Both the position numbers and the translations under genes were made by a program. DNA of 9,610 bases from Methanobacteriota archaeon (lineage in GTDB: Archaea > Thermoplasmatota > Thermoplasmata > RBG-16-68-12): the NCBI GenBank assembly GCA_005878325.1, contig VBMR01000006.1, forward strand, positions 1-9,610. Reading direction: 5' to 3'. How positions within the stretch are numbered: position 1 is the first letter of the stretch; each line of letters starts with the position of its first letter. The notes under the pieces were generated by a model. That model was not told the DNA's origin. It worked only from the letters and a program-made list of their open reading frames with translations, and did not search any database. Shown here piece by piece: positions 1 to 4,717 of this stretch.

Positions 1-2
1 AG

Positions 3-1073
3 GAACGACGGTTCGAGGCGGCCCTGACGGCCGCCCAAGAGGCCTCGCGGATCGCCGAACGGACGACGGAGCAGCTGCGGCGAGCCTCCTGGTCATACGC
101 GGTCCTCGCCGCTCAAGGCCTCCTGGAACCGTGCGATCCCGTCGATCCGGAGACGGTCGCGGCACGTTCGCTGCTGGAAAAGGCTCGAGAGGCGTTCTTC
201 CGCGGTTCCGTCGTCGATGATTCCCTTCTCCGGGACCTCGTCCGGGCCGCGGAGTCGGCCCACCGCCGCGAGGCGGAACGGGTGCGGGAATCCCTCGCGG
301 TCACGCGAGACGCGATCCGGGAGGCGTCGAATGTCGGGGCCCCGGTCGCGTTCGCCGAGGACGCCTGGAGGCGCGGGGCCGATTTCCTCGACCGGGATCG
401 GCTCGCGGCCGCACGCGAGAGTTTCGTCGAGGCGGCCCAGCGCACGGAAGACGCCCGCCGCCGACGCGTGCTCGAAGTCGTGGAGTCCGTGGAATCGGTT
501 CGGGATCACATCAAGCTCGCCCGGAACGTGGGAGCGGACACGCAGGAGGCGGAGACGCTCCATACGGCGGCGCAGGCGGCGATCGCCGCGGGAGAGCACG
601 GCCCCGCAGGCGATCTCCTGAAGAAGGCGGAACGGCTCGCGATGAAGGGTCAGCAGCGTCAGATCGACCGTGCGATCCAACTGCGCGCGGCGCAGGTTGA
701 GAAGGCGCAGGCGATCCTCGGGACCGTCGAGCCGATCCTGAAGGAGGCGGAGTCGTACGAGCTGAACCCCGCTGAGGTCCGAACCCTCCTGAGGCAGGCC
801 CAGGACGTCCTCGCGAAGGGTGACTACCTGGCCGGGATCACGTTCGCGCGGAATGCGGAAGAGGCGGCACGGCGTCTGGATGGACAGATCGCGGAAGAGC
901 GGGCCCATCGCGGCATGGTGAAGCCCGTGTCCGGCGTCTGCGCATTTTGCAAGTCGCGGCGTGTCACGTTCCAGGACGACGGCTGGAGCCGCTGCGAAGA
1001 CTGCGGTACCTGGTTCCGTTGGCGCAGTGCGATCGGCGTCTGGGAACGCCTCCGACAGTTGCTGCCTCCATAA
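3..1073 (+). CDS. Helical-repeat/coiled-coil protein with C-terminal zinc ribbon (5' partial)
   Basis: The frame is open from the window edge to a TAA at 1071-1073, giving 356 residues; the true start lies upstream. The visible part is almost wholly alpha-helical, rich in Ala, Glu and Arg. It contains at least three related segments marked by ASNVGAPV, ARNVGADT and AESYELNP (about fragment residues 108, 173 and 249), each followed by a helix and an Ala-rich helix pair with G(D/E)xxxA-like turns. The C-terminus carries a CX2CX14CX2C zinc ribbon (Cys 313, 316, 331, 334), followed by an aromatic stretch (GTWFRWR) and a short tail. There is no membrane segment in this part. The fold resembles tandem helical hairpins (TPR-like) acting as a scaffold, with the zinc ribbon as a protein- or nucleic-acid-binding end, but that is inference and I do not recognise a named family. 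The downstream gene has its own promoter, so the two need not be one operon. Confidence 0.8.
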   Translation, partial: ERRFEAALTAAQEASRIAERTTEQLRRASWSYAVLAAQGLLEPCDPVDPETVAARSLLEKAREAFFRGSVVDDSLLRDLVRAAESAHRREAERVRESLAVTRDAIREASNVGAPVAFAEDAWRRGADFLDRDRLAAARESFVEAAQRTEDARRRRVLEVVESVESVRDHIKLARNVGADTQEAETLHTAAQAAIAAGEHGPAGDLLKKAERLAMKGQQRQIDRAIQLRAAQVEKAQAILGTVEPILKEAESYELNPAEVRTLLRQAQDVLAKGDYLAGITFARNAEEAARRLDGQIAEERAHRGMVKPVSGVCAFCKSRRVTFQDDGWSRCEDCGTWFRWRSAIGVWERLRQLLPP

Positions 1074-1098
1074 TCTCGGACCGTCGGTCCGGATATGC

Positions 1099-1104
1099 TT
1101 TTAT
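1099..1104 (+). promoter_or_regulatory. TATA-like box for deoxyhypusine synthase
   Basis: TTTTAT is centred about 27 bp before the ATG at 1128, in a short AT-rich patch within GC-rich DNA. This spacing fits an archaeal promoter that starts transcription at or next to the start codon (leaderless). It argues against the longer reading from the ATG at 1095, because that start would lie upstream of the transcript. Confidence 0.55.
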
Positions 1105-1127
1105 CGCGTACCCGGGATTCCGCGGCG

Positions 1128-2096
1128 ATGCGAAAGGGAGACCTACTGCGTCGCCGCGTCGAGGATATCGATCTCTCCCGGTCGACGGACCTTGCGGCGC
1201 TCGTCGATGCGATGGGCCGCGGAGGCGGATTCACCGCAAAGAAGATCGCCCTCGGGGTGGAGATTCTGCAGACCATGTTTCGCCGCCCCATGTGCACTAC
1301 CTTCCTATCCTTCCCCGCGGCGTTGATGGCCACGGGGGTCCGCGGCGTCCTGCGGGGCCTCGTCGAACGAAAGCTCGTGGACGCCGTCATCACAACCTGC
1401 GGGACCGCGGACCACGATCTCGCTCGCGTGTGGCAGCCGTACTACCACGGGGACTTCGAGATGGACGATGTGGCCCTGCATCGACTCGGGGTGAATCGCC
1501 TCGGGAACGTCCTCGTGCCGAACGAATCGTACGGTCTTGTCCTGGAGAAGAAACTCCAACCCATGCTGCGAGACCTGTGGACGGAAGGGCGACGATCTCT
1601 TTCGACGAAGGAACTCCTCTGGGAATTCGGGCGGCGAACGGAGAGTCGACAATCGATGCTGTGGTGGGCTTGGAAGAACCAGATTCCGGTGTATGTGCCC
1701 GCCATCACGGACGGGGCCGTCGGCTACCAGCTCTGGGCCTTCTGGCAGGATCACAAGGCCTTCGCGATTGATTCGTTCCGGGACGAGACGGATCTGGCGG
1801 ACCTCGTTTTCGGCGCGAAGGAGACCGGGGCTCTCATGGTCGGCGGAGGCGTATCGAAACATCACACGATCTGGTGGAACCAGTTCCGCGGGGGTCTCGA
1901 CTACGCGGTCTACATCACGACCGCGCCCGAGTGGGATGGCAGCCTGAGCGGCGCTCGGGTGCGGGAAGGGATCTCCTGGGGCAAGGTGAAAGAGACCGCG
2001 AAACAGGTGACGATCGAAGGAGACGCCACGGCAATCCTTCCGATGATGATCGCGGCTGCGATGGGCCGGGCCCGGCCGCGTCCGCGAGTCACTTGA
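1128..2096 (+). CDS. dys: Deoxyhypusine synthase
   Basis: A 322-residue enzyme that transfers the aminobutyl group of spermidine, using NAD, to a lysine of translation factor aIF5A, the first step to hypusine; cytosolic. Family hallmarks include RRPMCTTFLSFPAALMATG, an NAD-site TTCGTADHDLAR segment, and the active-site region GGVSKHH, whose lysine (residue 244 from this start) matches the lysine that forms the enzyme-substrate imine in human DHS. It is followed by GGLDYAVYITTAPEWDGS and SGARVREGISWGK, typical of the C-terminal half. The start at 1128 (MRKGDLLRRRVEDIDL) is chosen over the ATG at 1095 because it lies 27 bp from a TATA-like box and its N-terminus matches archaeal homologues as I remember them; the longer form adds 11 residues. 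The 3' end overlaps the convergent winged-helix gene by 8 bp. Identification is secure; the start is likely. Confidence 0.96.
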   Translation: MRKGDLLRRRVEDIDLSRSTDLAALVDAMGRGGGFTAKKIALGVEILQTMFRRPMCTTFLSFPAALMATGVRGVLRGLVERKLVDAVITTCGTADHDLARVWQPYYHGDFEMDDVALHRLGVNRLGNVLVPNESYGLVLEKKLQPMLRDLWTEGRRSLSTKELLWEFGRRTESRQSMLWWAWKNQIPVYVPAITDGAVGYQLWAFWQDHKAFAIDSFRDETDLADLVFGAKETGALMVGGGVSKHHTIWWNQFRGGLDYAVYITTAPEWDGSLSGARVREGISWGKVKETAKQVTIEGDATAILPMMIAAAMGRARPRPRVT

Positions 2097-2310
2097 TCAG
2101 ATAGTATCCCGCCGCCTTCTCGCGGGCCTTGCGTCTCGCGTAGCCTTTCGACTGCAGTTCCTGGAGCGCCTGGATCACGAAGGACTTCGAGAGCTTGGAC
2201 ATCTTTGTGATGGCTTCGGCGTCGCGCATCTTGTCCTCGGACGTAAGGCCCGCGGACTTCATCGTGTCGTAGACCTTGTTCGCCCGATCCGACACGTCCT
2301 CGAGTGGCAT
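2089..2310 (-). CDS. Small winged-helix DNA-binding protein
   Basis: A 73-residue protein starting MPLEDVSDRANKVYDTMK. Residues about 10-60 read as a helix-turn-helix: two helices (ANKVYDTMKSAG, SEDKMRDAEAITKMS), then a recognition-like helix (LSKSFVIQALQELQSKG). A short wing follows (YARRKAREKAAGYYLIK), the usual end of compact archaeal winged-helix regulators. No ligand or metal domain is attached. The reading frame continues upstream, but that extension is low-complexity and antisense to the Nudix gene. The start chosen has a GGAG Shine-Dalgarno 8 nt upstream (2319-2322 on the plus strand) and a TATA element about 43 bp upstream. It is divergent from the Nudix/nicotinamidase pair, which it might regulate, and its stop overlaps the deoxyhypusine synthase end. 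The DNA-binding fold is inferred from pattern; its target is unknown. Confidence 0.8.
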   Translation of the reverse strand: MPLEDVSDRANKVYDTMKSAGLTSEDKMRDAEAITKMSKLSKSFVIQALQELQSKGYARRKAREKAAGYYLIK

Positions 2311-2318
2311 CTGAGCGT

Positions 2319-2322
2319 CTCC
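2319..2322 (-). promoter_or_regulatory. Shine-Dalgarno site deciding the winged-helix start
   Basis: On the minus strand GGAG precedes the ATG at 2310-2308 by 8 nt. This supports the 73-residue form rather than the longer open frame reaching to 2721. Confidence 0.6.
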
Positions 2323-2348
2323 AACGCGCGGCTGGGAACTCGGAGGCG

Positions 2349-2358
2349 TATTAAATAA
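2349..2358. promoter_or_regulatory. Near-symmetric TATA element, shared divergent promoter
   Basis: TATTAAATAA is a conspicuous AT-only decamer between two divergent genes. On the plus strand its centre is about 27 bp before the ATG at 2381, fitting a leaderless Nudix transcript. On the minus strand it reads TTATTTAATA and sits about 43 bp before the winged-helix ATG, giving a short leader that contains the GGAG site. One element may therefore serve both directions. The roles are predicted from spacing only. Confidence 0.6.
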
Positions 2359-2380
2359 CCTTTCCGTGCTGGTATCATCG

Positions 2381-2905
2381 ATGTGTCCCGGCGAATGCAA
2401 GGACCGGATGGGGGACGCGTTCGCGAAGTTCGGGCGAGTCCCGATCCTTCGCCGCACCCGGGCTGTCGGTTCGACCGATCGGGCGTTTCGTCGGCGGGGC
2501 CGCGCACCGTTCTGGGCCGCGGGGGGCCTCGTCCACGACGGAGACGGGAACGTCGTGCTGGTCCGGGTGACGCCCACCAAAGGGACCCCTTGGTTCACTC
2601 CGGGCGGATTGCTGGAAACCGGTGAGACCACGGATGGCGGCCTTCGGCGCGAAGTCAGGGAGGAGGTCGGCGTGGAGCTTGCCGATCTCGCCTTGACTCG
2701 GATCATCCACGAGACTCTCACGGACGGGGAGGCGGCCCGTCACGGTTACTTCGCCCAATTCGTGGCCCGGGCCACATCCGTCGAATTGCACCCCGGCCAC
2801 GAGGTGGTCGAGGCTCGCTGGTTCGATGCCCTGCCGGCGGACCTCGCGTTCCGGGAGGACTACGTGGACGACTTCTCCCGCCTGCGGAAGGCCGCAACCT
2901 TTTAG
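2381..2905 (+). CDS. Nudix hydrolase family protein
   Basis: A 174-residue protein with a complete Nudix box, G-x5-E-x7-R-E-V-x-E-E-x-G-V, at residues 76-98 (Gly76, Glu82, Arg90-Glu91, Glu94-Glu95, Gly97). These residues bind divalent metal and cleave nucleoside-diphosphate-X substrates. The core begins around residue 42 (APFWAAGGLVHDGDGNVVLVR), with WFTPGG leading into the box and a late VVEARWFDALPADL segment. The first 40 residues form a basic extension holding two cysteines (Cys2, Cys6) of unknown role. The ATG at 2381 is chosen because it is 27 bp from the TATA element; a GTG at 2366 in the same frame would be upstream of the predicted transcript. The nicotinamidase-like gene begins 28 bp after the stop, so the pair is probably co-transcribed, and a dinucleotide or NAD-related substrate is a reasonable guess. 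The family is certain; the substrate is not known. Confidence 0.92.
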   Translation: MCPGECKDRMGDAFAKFGRVPILRRTRAVGSTDRAFRRRGRAPFWAAGGLVHDGDGNVVLVRVTPTKGTPWFTPGGLLETGETTDGGLRREVREEVGVELADLALTRIIHETLTDGEAARHGYFAQFVARATSVELHPGHEVVEARWFDALPADLAFREDYVDDFSRLRKAATF

Positions 2906-2933
2906 CGATTCCTCCGGATGGCGGGACGAGACC

Positions 2934-3539
2934 ATGACGGCGGGGCCGGCCCTTCTCGTCGTGGATATTCAGAACGACTTCTGTCCAGGGGGAGCCCTTG
3001 CGGTTCCGGAGGGGGACGAGATCATCCCACGCGTGAACCGACTCGTCGCCTTGTTCCTCCGGCGAGGCCTGCCTGTCCTCTTCACTCGGTGCTGGCACCC
3101 CCGGGTCACGAAGCACTTCAAGGAGTTCGGTGGGGCGTGGCCTGCCCACTGCATCCAGGGCACGAAGGGCGCACGCTTCCATCCCCGCTTGGAGGTGCCG
3201 AAGGGTGGGACGATTCTCTCGAAGGGCATGGATCCGGAGCAGGACTCGTATTCTGCATTCCAGGCAACGACAGATCGCGGAAGAGACCTCGAATCGATCC
3301 TCCAGGAGTTGGGCGTGGGTGAATTGTTCATCTGCGGCCTGGCGACCGACTATTGCGTTCGAGCGACCGCCCTCGATGCCGGACGACGAGGCCTCAAAGC
3401 CTCGGTGTTCACGGACGCGGTGCATGGGGTCGACTTGAAGCCCGGGGATTCGCAAGCGGCCCTTCGCGAGATTCGCGCGCAAGGGGCGAAGTTGTTGAGA
3501 ACCCGCGGCATCGCGGAACTTTTGCCGAAGAGGAATTGA
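2934..3539 (+). CDS. pncA: Nicotinamidase-like cysteine hydrolase (isochorismatase superfamily)
   Basis: A 201-residue protein of usual length for nicotinamidase, which deamidates nicotinamide to nicotinate in NAD salvage. The triad is visible: Asp11 in LLVVDIQNDFCPGG, Lys97 in TILSKG, and the nucleophile Cys141 in GLATDYCVRATALDAG with the preceding cis-peptide region. WPAHCIQGTKGA and DSYSAF are also typical. In the metal-binding segment, families usually read TRDWHP, with Asp and His as ligands. Here it reads TRCWHP, so the Asp is Cys53 while His55 and His72 remain. The codon is TGC, two changes from an Asp codon. The start at 2934 gives the standard N-terminus; an ATG at 2918 is out of frame. 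It lies 28 bp after the Nudix gene. Because of Cys53, metal choice or substrate may differ, so the gene symbol is by family resemblance. Confidence 0.85.
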   Translation: MTAGPALLVVDIQNDFCPGGALAVPEGDEIIPRVNRLVALFLRRGLPVLFTRCWHPRVTKHFKEFGGAWPAHCIQGTKGARFHPRLEVPKGGTILSKGMDPEQDSYSAFQATTDRGRDLESILQELGVGELFICGLATDYCVRATALDAGRRGLKASVFTDAVHGVDLKPGDSQAALREIRAQGAKLLRTRGIAELLPKRN

Positions 3540-3601
3540 ATCTGACGAGGCGCCGCGAACCCGCCGCGGCATCCTTGTAACTCCGATTTTCTCCATGAAA
3601 C

Positions 3602-3618
3602 CCGCCACCTGAAGGCGG
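3602..3618. other. Weak hairpin between nicotinamidase and the next gene
   Basis: CCGCC and GGCGG pair around a 7-nt loop, about 60 bp after the nicotinamidase stop. No U-rich tract follows, so it is not a convincing terminator. The 130-bp gap otherwise holds only the TATA-like box for the next gene. Confidence 0.25.
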
Positions 3619-3625
3619 CGAATCG

Positions 3626-3633
3626 TTGAAATA
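3626..3633 (+). promoter_or_regulatory. TATA-like box for the 139-residue protein
   Basis: TTGAAATA is centred about 42 bp before the ATG at 3672. It predicts transcription near 3656 and a short leader containing a GGGGG run just before the ATG, which could act as a weak Shine-Dalgarno. The box departs from the best archaeal consensus. Confidence 0.4.
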
Positions 3634-3671
3634 CGCCACCGGCGGTCCTTCCCTGAAACCGGGGGATCGAG

Positions 3672-4091
3672 ATGGCGGGAAAGGGAAAGTCAGGTGAAGG
3701 GACGAGGGACCATCCGTGGAAGCTGAAGACGCCGAGCGGATCGTCGGAATTTCTGGCGTGGCGCGACGAGACGCTCGATCCACCCGCCCTCGTCGTCAAG
3801 GCGGGGGGCACCGAGCTCCGGTATCATCTTCGCTGCATTGACGATCTCCATATGATGCTGAAGTCGCACGGCGATTGGATGCTCCTCGGGAGCGCCGACG
3901 AACAGAAGCCCGCCGCCGACGGAACCGTGGAGTCATGGGGTCGGTCGGCCAAGAATCCGGTCGGCGGTTGGTACGGCCTGAAGAAAGGCCTTCGGGGCCG
4001 ATTCGGGATGTATGTGCCTCCCGTCCTGGAGGCGCTTCGCTTGGCCGAAGTCGAACACAATCCGAAAAACAACCGGATGAGGGCGTTGTAG
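3672..4091 (+). CDS. Conserved protein of unknown function (DUF6855-like)
   Basis: A 139-residue soluble protein with no signal or membrane segment. It begins MAGKGKSGEGTRDHPWKLKT and is dense in aromatic, Gly and charged residues with motif-like stretches: DHPWKLKTPSGSSEF (about 13-27), RCIDDLHMMLKSHGDW (54-69), GSADEQKPAADGTVESWGRS (73-92), NPVGGWYGLKKGLRGRFGMY (95-114) and a terminal EHNPKNNRMRAL. The high information content and lack of low-complexity sequence mark a real gene. From memory it resembles a small family found mostly in bacteria and catalogued as DUF6855; I could not check that number. No catalytic signature is evident. It has its own weak promoter and does not obviously belong to either neighbouring transcript. 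Function unknown; horizontal acquisition is possible but untested. Confidence 0.85.
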   Translation: MAGKGKSGEGTRDHPWKLKTPSGSSEFLAWRDETLDPPALVVKAGGTELRYHLRCIDDLHMMLKSHGDWMLLGSADEQKPAADGTVESWGRSAKNPVGGWYGLKKGLRGRFGMYVPPVLEALRLAEVEHNPKNNRMRAL

Positions 4092-4151
4092 GTGCATCCC
4101 GGCGTTCCTGCCGATGAAGCCCTACGCATGGGACGCGATTGGCCTGGTCAA

Positions 4152-4161
4152 CTAACGTTAG
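4152..4161. repeat. Perfect 10-bp palindrome in intergenic DNA
   Basis: CTAACGTTAG is perfectly self-complementary, in the 227-bp gap between the unknown-function gene and the regulator of ftsZ, about 100 bp before the ftsZ-cassette TATA box. It could be a protein-binding site. Flanking bases extend the symmetry poorly, so chance is not excluded. Confidence 0.35.
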
Positions 4162-4256
4162 CCAGCGCGACCGCATAGCCGGATTCGACGCGGCTTTCGG
4201 ACATTTCTCGATGCCTCAACCCCGCATGAAGTCATGAACCGCCGCGTGGACATACG

Positions 4257-4264
4257 TTTAAATA
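4257..4264 (+). promoter_or_regulatory. Strong TATA box of the cdrS-ftsZ cassette
   Basis: TTTAAATA is the best TATA match in the window. It predicts transcription starting near 4287, giving a leader of about 32 nt before the ATG at 4319. Unlike most genes here, this transcript is not leaderless. Confidence 0.7.
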
Positions 4265-4271
4265 ACGCGCC

Positions 4272-4291
4272 TGTCATACGATTGTCAGACA
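4272..4291. promoter_or_regulatory. Candidate operator at the predicted transcription start of the cdrS-ftsZ cassette
   Basis: TGTCA occurs at 4272-4276 and again at 4283-4287, 11 bp apart or about one helical turn. The second copy is the left half of an odd palindrome, TGTC-A-GACA (4283-4291). The block lies just downstream of the TATA box and over the predicted start. Ribbon-helix-helix repressors commonly bind short repeated half-sites spaced by a turn, so autoregulation by the gene that follows is plausible. This is inference from position and symmetry. Confidence 0.45.
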
Positions 4292-4307
4292 GAAATCACG
4301 GGGAAGC

Positions 4308-4313
4308 GGAGGT
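4308..4313 (+). promoter_or_regulatory. Strong Shine-Dalgarno before the ribbon-helix-helix gene
   Basis: GGAGGT ends 5 nt before the ATG at 4319 and fixes this start. It is the clearest ribosome-binding site in the window, consistent with a leadered transcript. Confidence 0.75.
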
Positions 4314-4318
4314 CAATT

Positions 4319-4636
4319 ATGCCATCGGAATCCGAGAGAGTCACGATCCGGCTTCCGCCGGACCGGGTGAAGGCGTTGCATCAGCTCGTCAAGAGCGGCA
4401 CATACACGACCATATCCGACGTCATTCGTGCGGCGATCGACCGGTTCATCGACATCCAGTTCTCTCCGGACTATATCCGGAAGCTGATGATCGAGCTGCC
4501 GAAGGGGAACGTCGTGGATCTGCAGCAGCTCGTCAAATCGGGCGACTCGGTCTCCGTGGAGGACGCGGTCCGCAATGCGGTCCGGGAGTACGTCCGCCGC
4601 CGGCTCCATAAAGCCATGGAAGGGGCCGAGCGTTAG
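4319..4636 (+). CDS. Tandem ribbon-helix-helix transcription regulator, CdrS-like, upstream of ftsZ
   Basis: A 105-residue protein containing two ribbon-helix-helix units 48 residues apart. Unit 1 has strand VTIRLP (8-13), helix ALHQLVKSG and helix TISDVIRAAIDRFI; unit 2 has strand LMIELP (56-61), helix DLQQLVKSG and helix SVEDAVRNAVREYV. LVKSG is identical in both, and the 11-base string cagctcgtcaa recurs at 4382 and 4526, so an internal duplication is visible at DNA level too. A single chain could fold as the pseudo-dimer that other ribbon-helix-helix proteins make from two chains. In haloarchaea the ribbon-helix-helix protein CdrS is encoded beside ftsZ2 and controls its expression and cell division; the same neighbourhood here suggests a similar job. 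ftsZ follows 81 bp later, or 6 bp if its GTG start is used. The fold is secure; orthology to CdrS is inferred from context. Confidence 0.88.
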   Translation: MPSESERVTIRLPPDRVKALHQLVKSGTYTTISDVIRAAIDRFIDIQFSPDYIRKLMIELPKGNVVDLQQLVKSGDSVSVEDAVRNAVREYVRRRLHKAMEGAER

Positions 4637-4652
4637 CTCGCCGTGGCGGGGA

Positions 4653-4674
4653 CGCGCGCTCCCTCGTGCGCGCG
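4653..4674. other. GC-rich hairpin between regulator and ftsZ
   Basis: CGCGCGC (4653-4659) pairs with GCGCGCG (4668-4674) around an 8-nt loop. If ftsZ starts at 4718, this structure lies in the untranslated spacer of the cassette and could tune ftsZ expression or mRNA processing. If ftsZ starts at the GTG at 4643, it would be coding. GC-rich DNA makes such stems fairly likely by chance. Confidence 0.35.
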
Positions 4675-4717
4675 AGTGCAGGCGGTCCGCACAGCAGGCC
4701 GTCGGGATGGACCCAGG

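Noticed and set aside
2366..2380. GTG start five codons before the Nudix ATG
   Set aside because: It lies only about 12 bp from the TATA centre, so it would be upstream of the predicted transcription start.
2311..2721. N-terminal extension of the winged-helix protein
   Set aside because: The extension is Ser, Pro and Arg rich, runs antisense to the Nudix box, and crosses the TATA element; the internal ATG at 2310 has a Shine-Dalgarno.
3602..3618. Possible intrinsic terminator after the nicotinamidase gene
   Set aside because: The 5-bp stem is not followed by a T-rich run, and such stems are common in DNA of this composition.
4092..4256. Search for a tRNA or other small RNA gene in the gap before the ftsZ cassette
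   Set aside because: I found no cloverleaf arms, T-loop consensus or long stem; only a short palindrome stands out.
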